Notes: generated by a model from the sequence alone, not told the origin. Shown: positions 51,116 to 59,250, counted from the first letter of the stretch. The stretch is 64,000 nucleotides of DNA from an uncultured Actinomycetes bacterium (GCA_903828785.1 CAIKNP010000019.1:1-64000); one strand, 5' to 3'. A program made the numbers and translations.

Positions 51116-52534
51116 ATGCCAATCACACTTGAGGACTTTGAGCGCGATGCTCTTCCTACCCTTCTGCAGTACGCCACCATTCCCTGCCAATCGCCGGCCT
51201 TCGATTCACAGTGGCAAGAGAACGGACAGATCGATCTCGCCACCGAATTAATCGCCGCCTTCGCGCGAGCCCGAAACTTCGCGGCCGCCGACGTGACCAT
51301 CCACCGACTTGAGGGGCGCACCCCACTGCTCTGCGTCACCATCGAGGCGACATCCGACGACGAGGAGTCCGAGGACGATCGGGGTACCGTCGTTCTTTAC
51401 GGACACCTCGACAAGCAGCCGCCATTAGGCCAATGGTCCGAAGGTCTCGATCCCTACGCCCCCGTGCGTCGAGGCGATCGGCTGTACGCCCGCGGCGTGG
51501 CCGACGACGGCTACTCGGCGTTTTCGGCGCTCTTGGCCGTCGAGTCGCTCGAGAACGACGGTGTCGCTCACCCTCGTTGCGTCATTCTCATCGAGGCGAG
51601 CGAAGAAAGCGGTAGCCCGGACCTCGACGCCTACCTCGACTACTTGGCGCCCAAGCTTGGTCACGTTGAATTGATGATCTGCTTGGACTCAGGTGCTCTC
51701 ACCTACGATCGGCTGTGGCTCACCACGTCCTTGCGCGGTGTGCTCATGACGACCGTGAAGGTGGAAGTGCTCGAACGAGGGATGCACTCGGGCGTCGCTT
51801 CGGGCGTGGTGCCTTCATCATTTCGCGTCCTTCGCGAATTATTGGACCGCATTGAGGACAGTCGCACGGGTGAAATACTCCCGGCCGCATTGCACTGCGA
51901 GATTCCGTCGTCGGTGCGAAGCGCCGCCGACTTCGTCACCCAAGAAGTTGGCGATGTCGCGCTGGACGGGCTTCCCATTGTGGAGGGACTTCGCCCGCTC
52001 GGAACCTCGGCCGCCGAGCGCGTTATGCGTCGAACGTGGCAGCCCACGCTTTCGGTCGTGGGTATGGCCGGTATCCCCACCCCCGACATTGCGGGCAGTG
52101 TTCTGCGCGCGTCGACTACCGCCACCTTGTCAATTCGCATCCCGCCGCTCGTCGACGCGCACGCGGCGCTCGAAGCAGTGAAGAATGTACTGACTACTGA
52201 CGTACCCCACGGGGCTCGAGTCACCCTCTCGCGCTTTGAGGCCGCTGACGGATGGGCCTCACCCGAACCGAGTGACTGGCTCGCGCGCGCTATCAATGAT
52301 GCATCGATGGCCGCTTTCGACGCGCCTCCCGGTTTCTTCGGTGAAGGCGGCACCATTCCCTTCTTGGCTTCTCTACAGAAGCGCTACCCCGCCGTGCAGT
52401 TCGTCACCACCGGGGTCCTTGGTCCCAACGCCAACGCGCACGGAATTGACGAGATGCTCGACCTGCCCATGGCGGTGGGCGTGACCAATGCGGTCGCTAC
52501 CGTCCTTGCCGCTTTCGTTCTGAGGAATCAGTAA
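51116..52534 (+). CDS. M20-family dipeptidase (carnosinase type)
   Basis: This 472-residue zinc peptidase has the M20 ligands in order: His97 in YGHLDKQP with Asp99, bridging Asp130 in ARGVADDG, the Glu163-Glu164 pair in EASEESGS and Asp191 in CLDSG, then a lid/dimerisation domain and a final histidine in NAHGIDE. It probably cleaves dipeptides or acylated amino acids in the cytoplasm. It starts 9 bp after alkA and overlaps the next gene by one base. TAACCT, formed by the alkA stop, is six bases upstream. Confidence 0.88.
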   Translation: MPITLEDFERDALPTLLQYATIPCQSPAFDSQWQENGQIDLATELIAAFARARNFAAADVTIHRLEGRTPLLCVTIEATSDDEESEDDRGTVVLYGHLDKQPPLGQWSEGLDPYAPVRRGDRLYARGVADDGYSAFSALLAVESLENDGVAHPRCVILIEASEESGSPDLDAYLDYLAPKLGHVELMICLDSGALTYDRLWLTTSLRGVLMTTVKVEVLERGMHSGVASGVVPSSFRVLRELLDRIEDSRTGEILPAALHCEIPSSVRSAADFVTQEVGDVALDGLPIVEGLRPLGTSAAERVMRRTWQPTLSVVGMAGIPTPDIAGSVLRASTTATLSIRIPPLVDAHAALEAVKNVLTTDVPHGARVTLSRFEAADGWASPEPSDWLARAINDASMAAFDAPPGFFGEGGTIPFLASLQKRYPAVQFVTTGVLGPNANAHGIDEMLDLPMAVGVTNAVATVLAAFVLRNQ

Positions 52535-53139
52535 TGACCCAAGCCGTCGATCTTTGGGTTTGTCCCATTTGCCCCTGGGCCTGGATTACTTCACGATGGC
52601 TGAAGGAGGCTTCCCAGGTGCGCGATATTGACGTTCGTCTCCACGTGATGAGCTTGGCCGTCCTCAACGAAGGTCGTGATCTCCCCGAGCAGTACGTCGA
52701 GACGATGCAAAAAGCGTGGGGACCGGCGAGAGTAATGGTTGCGGTGGAGCAACGCTACGGCAGCGAAGGATTAGAAAAGTTCTACGACGCGTGGGGTCAG
52801 GGTTTTCACGTGAGAAACGAGCGCGACGACTTCGACGCGGCGATTGTGGCCGCACTTCTTGCCGCCGACCTCGACCCCTCGTTGGCGGAGATTGCCCATT
52901 CCGACGACATCGACGGCGACCTGCGCATCTCGCATCACGCCGGCATGGACGCGGTCGGTATGGAAGTAGGAACACCGGTGATCCACGTTGGTGACGTGGC
53001 ATTCTTCGGACCAGTGGTTACTCCCGCCCCCAAGGGCGAGGACGCTGGACGGCTCTACGATGGCGTCGTGGCCGTCGCCTCAATTCCCGGTTTCTTTGAA
53101 CTCAAGCGGACCCGCACCCTTGGTCCTCTCTTCGACTGA
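52534..53139 (+). CDS. DsbA-like oxidoreductase related to the mycothiol-dependent nitroreductase Rv2466c
   Basis: This 201-residue thioredoxin-fold protein matches Rv2466c, a mycothiol-dependent reductase, through ITSRWLKEA, LHVMSLAVLNEGRDLPEQY, SHHAGMDAVG-x5-GTPVIHV and the end FFELKRTRTLGP. The active site differs: the Rv2466c CPWC becomes CPWA (Cys13, Ala16), while a new cysteine appears at residue 10, making CPIC. Length is typical and no signal peptide is present, so it acts in the cytoplasm, probably with mycothiol. It lies between the M20 peptidase and peptidase E genes. Confidence 0.88.
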   Translation: MTQAVDLWVCPICPWAWITSRWLKEASQVRDIDVRLHVMSLAVLNEGRDLPEQYVETMQKAWGPARVMVAVEQRYGSEGLEKFYDAWGQGFHVRNERDDFDAAIVAALLAADLDPSLAEIAHSDDIDGDLRISHHAGMDAVGMEVGTPVIHVGDVAFFGPVVTPAPKGEDAGRLYDGVVAVASIPGFFELKRTRTLGPLFD

Positions 53140-53142
53140 ATC

Positions 53143-53877
53143 ATGACTGTCAAACGAATTCTGGCCACCTCCGGCGGATTTGTCGCCGGTCCGACACAGG
53201 ACACGGTGCGGGTGGGTGACATGTTGCTCGACGCCCTAGGGCGGACGGGTAAAACTCGTCCCAGTGTTTGTGTCGTCCTCACGGCGTCGGGTGACCCCGA
53301 CTCCTATTACGCGCGCTGTTTCGAAGCCTTCGCGACCGCGGGATGTGACATACGCCAGTTTCGTCTCTTCCCACAGCCTTCGGCGGATCCCATGGAACGC
53401 TTAAGCTCCGCCGACCTCGTTTGGGTGGGTGGCGGCTCGGTCGCCAATCTTCTCGCGCTGTGGCGCTTGCACCACGTCGACGACGCAATGCGTGCGGCCT
53501 GGGAGAAGGGCGTCATTCTCGCCGGGGTGTCGGCGGGTTCACTGTGCTGGCACACCGGTGGAACCACTGACTCCTTCGGGCAGTCCCTGCAACCAATCAC
53601 CAATGGCCTGGGCCTACTCCCCTACGCCAACGGCGTGCACTACGACGCGGAGGCCCAGCGACGCCCCTTGCTCGAGCAGCTCATTCGTGAAGGCACGGTT
53701 GACCCGCTGGCCTACTGCACCGACGACCACGTCGGTGTCTGGTACGAAAACACTGACCCTACCGAGGTCGTGGCTGACCGAGCGATGGACCCGGTCAAGG
53801 GGCCGGCCGCCTACCGCGTTGAACTCCAAGGTGACGACGTAGTCGAGACGCGCGTAGCGGTAGGCGAATCGTTTTAG
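53143..53877 (+). CDS. pepE: Peptidase E (S51 family), alpha-aspartyl dipeptidase-like
   Basis: This 244-residue serine peptidase has the class I amidotransferase-like fold with nucleophile Ser130 in AGVSAGSLCW, the VWVGGGSVANLL strand and the later DDHVGVWYE block that carries the conserved histidine. Characterised relatives cleave Asp-X dipeptides. It follows the DsbA-like gene by 3 bp and ends the plus-strand cluster; its TAG overlaps the TAA of the convergent pabA gene by 4 bp (TTAG). Confidence 0.87.
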   Translation: MTVKRILATSGGFVAGPTQDTVRVGDMLLDALGRTGKTRPSVCVVLTASGDPDSYYARCFEAFATAGCDIRQFRLFPQPSADPMERLSSADLVWVGGGSVANLLALWRLHHVDDAMRAAWEKGVILAGVSAGSLCWHTGGTTDSFGQSLQPITNGLGLLPYANGVHYDAEAQRRPLLEQLIREGTVDPLAYCTDDHVGVWYENTDPTEVVADRAMDPVKGPAAYRVELQGDDVVETRVAVGESF

Positions 53878-54539
53878 CGAGTTGGCGTAGGCAGAGACTG
53901 GCGACGCACCTCGGCCGCTTCGTTCAATACGCGCGCTCGCGCCAATGCCCCCTCGACACCACAGCGCTCGAGCCAACGAGCGACCAGCAGGTAACCCTCC
54001 TGGGTGAGTACGGACTCGGGGTGAAATTGCACTCCTTCGAGGGGAGCACTTCGGTGGCGCAGTCCCATAATGAGGCCTTCAACCTCCGCGGTCACCACGA
54101 ATCCCTCGGGCAAGGTGTCGCGTTCCACCACCAGCGAGTGGTAGCGGCCCACTACCAGGGGATTGGCAAGACCAGCAAAGACACCTTCACCGTTGTGCGT
54201 CAGAAGGCTGGATCGACCGTGGAGGAGTTCGGGGGCCAACACCACCCGACCGCCAAAAGCCTCAGCCAAAGCTTGGTGACCGAGGCAAACCCCGAGCAGG
54301 GGTGGTCCCTCGCTCGCGCAGTGGCGAATGATGTCGAGCACGGCCGGCGTATCTCGCGGGTGACCCGGACCGGGCGACACCAGCACGCCGTCGAAGGGCG
54401 TGGCCGCCAGGTCCGCCACCACAACCTCGGTGCTTCGCCGAACCACGACCTGCGCCCCGAGTTCCTCGCAATACTGCACCAGGTTGTAGACGAAGGAGTC
54501 GAAATTATCGATAACGAGAATGGTGGGCCGACCGGACAC
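53874..54539 (-). CDS. pabA: Anthranilate/aminodeoxychorismate synthase glutaminase component
   Basis: This 221-residue class I amidotransferase supplies ammonia to TrpE and/or PabB. It has IDNFDSFVYNLVQY, the oxyanion motif SPGPGHP, the nucleophile Cys85 in LGVCLGHQAL and the His-Glu pair in FHPESVLT. With trpE starting 45 bp away in the other direction, it is probably the TrpG partner, possibly shared with folate synthesis. The GTG start follows TAGAAT by six bases. Confidence 0.9.
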   Translation of the reverse strand: MSGRPTILVIDNFDSFVYNLVQYCEELGAQVVVRRSTEVVVADLAATPFDGVLVSPGPGHPRDTPAVLDIIRHCASEGPPLLGVCLGHQALAEAFGGRVVLAPELLHGRSSLLTHNGEGVFAGLANPLVVGRYHSLVVERDTLPEGFVVTAEVEGLIMGLRHRSAPLEGVQFHPESVLTQEGYLLVARWLERCGVEGALARARVLNEAAEVRRQSLPTPTR

Positions 54540-54545
54540 CGCTTC

Positions 54546-54578
54546 ATTCTACGAGTTGCGTTCCTCACTTACTAACCT
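54546..54578. promoter_or_regulatory. Divergent leaderless promoters of pabA and trpE
   Basis: In a 45-bp gap, TAGAAT on the minus strand (54551-54546) ends six bases before the pabA GTG, and TAACCT on the plus strand (54573-54578) ends six bases before the trpE ATG. The two would be controlled by shared DNA. No attenuator or leader peptide can fit. Confidence 0.6.
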
Positions 54579-54584
54579 GTCTCT

Positions 54585-56087
54585 ATGACCCCACTCAGTC
54601 GAGACCAGGTTGCCGAACTTCGGCGCGAAGGTTTCAATACCATCCCCCTGTACAAAACCTTGCAGCTCGACCGCGATACCCCCGTGTCGCTGTACCAGCG
54701 TTTCGGCGACGGGCGGGCTTTCTTTCTGCTCGAGAGCGCCGCCCTGGGCGAAGCCAGCGGTCGCTATTCCTTCATCGGACTTGATCGTCAGTGGCGCCTG
54801 CGAGCCGAGCCCGACGACCAACGATTGCGCGGTGAAACAAGTGCCGCGCTCGATCCGATAGCAGTCTTGCGCGAGAAGCTCGCGCAGTTTGTGCCCTATC
54901 AGCCCAGCGACCTGCCCTCTTTTCTCGGTGGCGCCGTGGGCTTCGTTTCCTACGATTACGTTCGGCGCCTCGAAAAACTGCCCAAGGACTTGGGTGATGA
55001 CCCCTGGCCCGACTTCGACTTTTCATTTCCCGGTGCCTTGCTCATTTGCGACCACCTCCGCCACTCCACTACCGCGGTTGTCCTAGCGACTTTTCTCGAC
55101 AACTCTGACGGAGACGAGTACGCTCGGGCGAAAGTTCAGTTGGACGAGATCATTGCCGTCCTACTCGCTCCTCAGCCACCCCACGACCCAGCGGTCGAAC
55201 GACTCGTCGCCCAGGCGCCGGGAGAGAAGGCCAGCATCGATATTAGAGCCAAAGCCGCCTCGTATTCGAACGTCACCCTGGAGGAATACAGCGCCAAAGT
55301 TGAGCGAGCCAAGAAACACATTCTTGATGGGGACATCTTTCAAATGGTGCCGAGTCAGCAGTTTCGTCGACCGACCTCGGTGGACCCGCTCACCCTCTAC
55401 CGAGTGCTGCGCTCCCTCAATCCCTCGCCGTACATGTACTTGTTCGACTCCGGTGACGGGCAATTGGTGGGTGCCTCACCCGAGATGCTGGTTCGCGTCA
55501 ATCAGGGCGTCATCACGACCCGACCGATTGCCGGAACACGTCCTCGCGGAAAGAGTGACGAGGAAGATCTGCAACACGAACGTGAGATGATGAACGACGA
55601 AAAAGAGATCGCCGAGCACGTCATGTTGGTCGACCTGGGACGAAATGATGTTGGGCGAGTGGCCGAACCGGGTTCGGTAGAGGTTGAGCGGCTCGCGCAC
55701 GTCGAGCGCTTCAGTCACCTCATGCACATTGTTAGTCAGGTGCGCGGGCGTCTGCGTGAGGGACTCGACGCCATCGATGCCTTTAACGCCCTCTTCCCCG
55801 CTGGCACCCTCAGTGGGGCTCCCAAGATTCGCGCGATGCAGCGCATCGACGAAGCCGAGGTGGCCGCCCGCGGACCATACGGTGGAGCACTTGGGTACTT
55901 TGCCCTAAACGGTGACTGCGATTTCGCGATCACCATTCGAACAATCGCCCTTCGTCACGGCTACGCCACGGTGCAAGCCGGCGGAGGAGTCGTGGCCGAT
56001 TCCACTGGACCCGGCGAGTACCAGGAGTGCATTTCAAAGGCTTCGGCACCCCTGCTCGCCCTTGAACTCGCGGACCCCTTGTCCTAA
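54585..56087 (+). CDS. trpE: Anthranilate synthase component I
   Basis: TrpE makes anthranilate from chorismate, the first step of tryptophan synthesis. The 500-residue protein has the N-terminal feedback-site region LLESAALGEASGRYSFIGL, then the chorismate-binding domain with IFQMVPSQQF, GASPEMLVR, RPIAGTRPRG, LVDLGRNDVGRV, FPAGTLSGAPKIRAM and DFAITIRT, and the end GAGGVVADS-like AGGGVVADSTGPGEY. The LLES motif suggests inhibition by tryptophan. No other trp gene adjoins it; the decayed region follows. Confidence 0.95.
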   Translation: MTPLSRDQVAELRREGFNTIPLYKTLQLDRDTPVSLYQRFGDGRAFFLLESAALGEASGRYSFIGLDRQWRLRAEPDDQRLRGETSAALDPIAVLREKLAQFVPYQPSDLPSFLGGAVGFVSYDYVRRLEKLPKDLGDDPWPDFDFSFPGALLICDHLRHSTTAVVLATFLDNSDGDEYARAKVQLDEIIAVLLAPQPPHDPAVERLVAQAPGEKASIDIRAKAASYSNVTLEEYSAKVERAKKHILDGDIFQMVPSQQFRRPTSVDPLTLYRVLRSLNPSPYMYLFDSGDGQLVGASPEMLVRVNQGVITTRPIAGTRPRGKSDEEDLQHEREMMNDEKEIAEHVMLVDLGRNDVGRVAEPGSVEVERLAHVERFSHLMHIVSQVRGRLREGLDAIDAFNALFPAGTLSGAPKIRAMQRIDEAEVAARGPYGGALGYFALNGDCDFAITIRTIALRHGYATVQAGGGVVADSTGPGEYQECISKASAPLLALELADPLS

Positions 56088-56089
56088 GG

Positions 56090-56251
56090 GGGCGGGACTA
56101 CGCGTCCCAGTCCTTCGCCGAGAACGCCGAGCGTCCTCCCTACTCGCGGCGCGAGCGCTTCGTGCCGACCACCGGTGATCAGGTCAAGCTGGTCGTGAAA
56201 GGGAGCGGAATTCTTCTAAGGTGGGAGTGGGAAAGTAAGGGGCAAAGATGA
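56090..56251 (+). other. Open frame without a start codon near its beginning; possible gene remnant
   Basis: After trpE a frame stays open for 53 codons with protein-like composition (for example RERFVPTTGDQVKLVVKGSG) up to a TGA that overlaps the next ATG. It has no ATG; an in-frame GTG at 56162 has no ribosome site. I do not recognise it. It may be the 3' remnant of a lost gene or chance. Confidence 0.25.
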
Positions 56252-56550
56252 GCAATGCAGTCGGAACGTGGAATGCCACTCTCGATTCAATGATTGGCAC
56301 CATGTCGGTTGTCTTCGTCTTTGAAGAAGGCGAGGACGGTTTGAGTGGTCACGCCAGTAACGATTCCGAAACGGTACCCATGCTCGCTATTGCTCAATCG
56401 GGCAACACCGTGACGTAGACACAAGACGTCACCAAACCCATGCAACTGTCACTCAAGTTCGAGGTGACGATTGACGGTGACCAGATGATTGGAACCGCCA
56501 AAGCTGGCTTCTTGCCGGCGGCCAAAATCGCCGGAGCACGAGCCTCGTAA
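56248..56550 (+). pseudogene. Small beta-rich protein interrupted by one in-frame TAG
   Basis: An AAGGGG ribosome site precedes the ATG. Fifty-six codons (beginning MSNAVGTWNATLDSMIGTMS) run to TAG at 56416-56418; the same frame continues for 43 codons to TAA, ending TIDGDQMIGTAKAGF...GARAS. Both halves together look like one approximately 100-residue domain with repeated T/G-rich strands ending in a G-x-R-A tail, a layout I associate with small conserved hypothetical proteins. The position of TAG (TVT-stop-TQDVTKPM) suggests TGG (Trp) changed by one G-to-A step. Readthrough or a sequencing error are alternatives. Confidence 0.65.
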
Positions 56551-56781
56551 TAGTCGCTCAATCGTCGCCGCCGGGAGCGCGGGCGAGCAGGTGTCGCTAT
56601 TAGGTATCGAAACACTGGGCGTGAGACCTTTACGCTGCGGGAACTATGTTTTGTGCTGCTAGGAGTCCCTGTCGACCCTGATCAGCAATAGCCCCGAGCC
56701 GCCTACTAAACGGAGTTGTTCCTAGAGATGGCCAGTTGTACCATGCGGGTCAGGTGCAGTTTCGATAGGAGTTGAGAACTT
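56551..56781. other. Non-coding stretch, nothing recognised
   Basis: No convincing start, ribosome site, hairpin with T-run or RNA gene is visible here, except a possible ribosome site (AGGAG) 9-13 bases before the ATG at 56782 that belongs to the next entry. Confidence 0.5.
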
Positions 56782-56996
56782 ATGGCAAATTGGGAAATGA
56801 CCTGTAGTTGCGGCGACACAATGCAAATGGAAGGCTCGACCAAGAGGAAGCCGTTGACAAGCTGCTGGGCTTCATGACGCCCGAGGCGACGATGGCCCAC
56901 TTGGGCGAAAAGCATTCGGGTCAAGCAATGCCGACGCCGGAAGAAATTCGAATGGGCTTTCTGTCGACAGCCCAAAAGGTCTTTGGCCTGTCGTAG
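56782..56996 (+). pseudogene. Small DUF1059-like protein with a one-base frameshift
   Basis: From the ATG the frame reads MANWEMTCSCGDTMQMEGSTK and then runs into a stop, while the +1 frame continues EEAVDKLLGFMTPEATMAHLGEKH to a TAG at 56994-56996. Restoring one G between 56844 and 56845 (AAG-AGG to AAG-GAG-G) joins them into an approximately 71-residue protein with a CxC pair near the start and a Hx4H at HLGEKH, as in small DUF1059-type proteins. An AGGAG stretch precedes the ATG. A sequencing error is possible; the neighbour is also broken. Confidence 0.6.
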
Positions 56997-57288
56997 CCCT
57001 CAAGAATCAGTACGCCTGATTACCGCAATCGGCCCAGTTGGTCAATTTGCTATTGGCCACCCTCCAACGGCAACGCACGCTTCGAAACGTCCTCGCGCTT
57101 TGAGATAGACGGCTTCTCAACCGACCTTTCCACCAGTAGTGCGCGTCACCGGACCGTGCATTAATTCTGCGAGGGCGCAAAGTACGTAAAATGCTCGCCG
57201 AAAAGGGGCGCTCGGGTAGTAGTCGAGACCACGAGAACTCAGTGATTGTGGGGAAGTCGCAAAAACCATGCGGATGTAGATCAAAAAA
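56997..57288. other. Non-coding stretch before tRNA-Val(GAC), nothing recognised
   Basis: This 292-bp stretch shows no gene I can support. A minus-strand open frame here begins inside the tRNA and has no family features. Confidence 0.5.
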
Positions 57289-57365
57289 TGGTGGGCCGTA
57301 CAGGACTTGAACCTGTGACCCCTTCCATGTCAAGGAAGTGCGCTACCAGACTGCGCCAACGGCCC
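57289..57365 (-). tRNA. tRNA-Val(GAC)
   Basis: Minus-strand cloverleaf: acceptor GGGCCGT/ACGGCCC, D stem GCGC/GCGC, anticodon stem CTTCC/GGAAG with loop TTGACAT (anticodon GAC), T stem ACAGG/CCTGT. CCA is encoded (57291-57289). It would read GTC and GTT codons. Confidence 0.95.
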
Positions 57366-57414
57366 CTAAGGATTTCCAGCCTACCACTTGCGCCGTGGTC
57401 CATCGGTCGGTGGC

Positions 57415-58080
57415 TTAACCGAGGTGTGCGTCGACCTCGTCTGCCGACATCGACCGCACTGCCCGACGGATACTCGTCCAGTCATTCGTGTTGGCGGCTA
57501 CCTGAGCGAAGAACACTTCACAGGCGGCCAGGGCGTCGTTCAATGCGTCGTGACCGCCAACACGAACGCCATAGTGTTCGCTCAGGGCGGTGAGGTTGCG
57601 TCGTCGAGGATTTGCGGCCCGAGATTCCATGGCAATGTCGTGCGAGATCACGTCAATAATGCGCAAGCTATTGGGATCAAGATTTTCGTCTTGTAAGTTC
57701 TTATTCAGCACTGACTGATAGCTCTTCATCAGCATGTCGATGTCAAAGTGTGAAACATTAGCGCCGCATATTGACGCCCCCATTTGGTGGTGTCGGCGTA
57801 ATACACCCGCTGCCCTGATGAGACCCATCTGGACGCTGAGGGCTTCGCCCCGATGGTAACGATCGAGAAGCGAATCGTACGAGATTCCGTGCACTCGCTC
57901 CGCGCCGGGCGAGATTGGAACGTCGGGAACCACGAAAAATTGATCAGCCCACTCGAGCGTGCCATTCCTAAACAGGCAGAAGCCGTACGAAATGGCTCTC
58001 TCGGACGAGGTCGAAAGCCCGGTGGTCTCAGTGTCGAATCCCAGGAGCAGCTCGGGAACGTGCAAATGCTTCGTCGTCAC
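57415..58080 (-). CDS. DnaQ-like 3'-5' exonuclease (DEDDh)
   Basis: This 221-residue exonuclease has the DEDDh motifs: Asp16 and Glu18 in FDTETTGL, the NVSHFDIDML block with the second aspartate, and the final GGHDALNDALAA carrying histidine and aspartate. It is a stand-alone domain without a polymerase or helicase partner. Such proteins act in replication editing, repair or RNA trimming; no context decides which. The GTG start has GGAG upstream. It is separated from the NagD-like gene by 35 bp. Confidence 0.85.
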   Translation of the reverse strand: MTTKHLHVPELLLGFDTETTGLSTSSERAISYGFCLFRNGTLEWADQFFVVPDVPISPGAERVHGISYDSLLDRYHRGEALSVQMGLIRAAGVLRRHHQMGASICGANVSHFDIDMLMKSYQSVLNKNLQDENLDPNSLRIIDVISHDIAMESRAANPRRRNLTALSEHYGVRVGGHDALNDALAACEVFFAQVAANTNDWTSIRRAVRSMSADEVDAHLG

Positions 58081-58115
58081 CTCTCCACCCTTTCACAGAC
58101 CTGCGACAAGTGAAC

Positions 58116-58934
58116 CTAATTACCGTGATGCGCTTCGAGTTCGTCGGCCAGCGTGGCTACCGAATCAACGATGCGAGAGGGACGGAAGGGGAAGCGATCG
58201 GCGTCTTCGCGGGTACTCACCCCCGACAGCACGAGAACGGTGTGCAGGCCAGCCTCGAGCCCGCCGATGACGTCAGTGTCCATACGGTCACCAACCATGG
58301 CCGTGCTTTCTGAGTGGGCGCTGAGCACGCGCATGGCAGAACGAACCATCAGTGGGTTGGGCTTACCAACGAAATACGGCTCCTTGCCGGTAGCGCGACT
58401 AACCAGGGCCGTCAATGCCCCGGTAGCGGGCATCGTTCCTTCGAGGCTGGGTCCCGTTGGGTCGGGGTTGGTCGCAATGAAGCGTACGCCTGCTTCGACG
58501 AGGCGAACGGCCTTGGTCACCCTTTCAAAGTTGTAGTTGCGGGTCTCCCCGATAACCACGTAGTCGGGGTCGTTATCCGACAAGGTGTAGCCGGCTTCGT
58601 GCAGAGCCGTGGTCAATCCCACCTCGCCGATCACGAAAGCCGACCCCTTGGGGCGCTGGTCAGCGAGAAATCCGGCCGTCGCGAGCGCGGAAGTCCAAAT
58701 GCGGTTTTCGGGAACATTGAGGCCTCGGTAGGCCAAACGAGCGGAAAGGTCGCGTCGGGTGTACATCGAATTGTTGGTCAGCACGAGAAATGGGGTCCCA
58801 GATTTCTCCAGAATGTCGAGGAAGCGATTGGCACCCTCGATGGGGTGCTCTTCGCGAACTAGAACCCCGTCCATGTCTAAGAGCCACGAGGCAACGTCCA
58901 CGGCGCTCTCTACATTTGGCCATTTCGACGTCAT
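58116..58934 (-). CDS. HAD-superfamily phosphatase, NagD-like
   Basis: This 272-residue hydrolase has HAD motif I LLDMDGVLV, motif II VLTNNS, a C2-type cap in the middle, motif III lysine in YFVGKPNP and motif IV VGDRMDTDVIGG. Relatives dephosphorylate small sugar phosphates or nucleotides such as UMP; the substrate is unknown. I start at ATG 58934, with GAGG seven or eight bases upstream; a further in-frame ATG at 58970 lacks one. It is monocistronic or paired with the exonuclease gene downstream. Confidence 0.87.
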   Translation of the reverse strand: MTSKWPNVESAVDVASWLLDMDGVLVREEHPIEGANRFLDILEKSGTPFLVLTNNSMYTRRDLSARLAYRGLNVPENRIWTSALATAGFLADQRPKGSAFVIGEVGLTTALHEAGYTLSDNDPDYVVIGETRNYNFERVTKAVRLVEAGVRFIATNPDPTGPSLEGTMPATGALTALVSRATGKEPYFVGKPNPLMVRSAMRVLSAHSESTAMVGDRMDTDVIGGLEAGLHTVLVLSGVSTREDADRFPFRPSRIVDSVATLADELEAHHGN

Positions 58935-59011
58935 AGTTAATCCTCTTTTCATCACCAGCCTAATTCGCATCCGCGGTGGGTGGCGGCCAATGGTTTTTGC
59001 GACGAAGAAGT

Positions 59012-59049
59012 GAAACGGCCCCGTGCGCCAAGAGCGACGGGGCCGTTTC
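59012..59049 (-). terminator. Intrinsic terminator after tRNA-Cys
   Basis: GAAACGGCCCCGT and ACGGGGCCGTTTC form a 13-bp perfect stem with a 12-base loop, five bases beyond the tRNA-Cys 3' end on the minus strand. The arm ends in TTTC, with a weak T tract. It separates the tRNA from the NagD-like gene. Confidence 0.75.
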
Positions 59050-59054
59050 TATTC

Positions 59055-59128
59055 TGGAGGCGGCGTCCGGAGTCGAACCGGACTACGGGGCTTTGCAGGC
59101 CCCTGCCTAACCGCTCGGCCACGCCGCC
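59055..59128 (-). tRNA. tRNA-Cys(GCA)
   Basis: Minus-strand cloverleaf: acceptor GGCGGCG/CGCCGCC, D arm GCC/GGC with AGCGGTTA loop, anticodon stem GGGGC/GCCCC with loop CTGCAAA (anticodon GCA), T stem TCCGG/CCGGA. Discriminator T with encoded CCA. Confidence 0.95.
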
Positions 59129-59250
59129 AGAACGTCCATCCTACAACCCAATTTGATTAGTAACGACCGCGCTGGCGATTCGAAGGTGGTCCAGCACTCG
59201 ACTACTTTGTCCAAAGGCCGCAATGGTGGTCGGCCAAAATTCTCAGGTCC

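Noticed and set aside
57007-57333. Minus-strand open frame of about 108 codons crossing tRNA-Val(GAC)
   Set aside because: Its first residues are a translation of the tRNA and nothing after them resembles a protein family.
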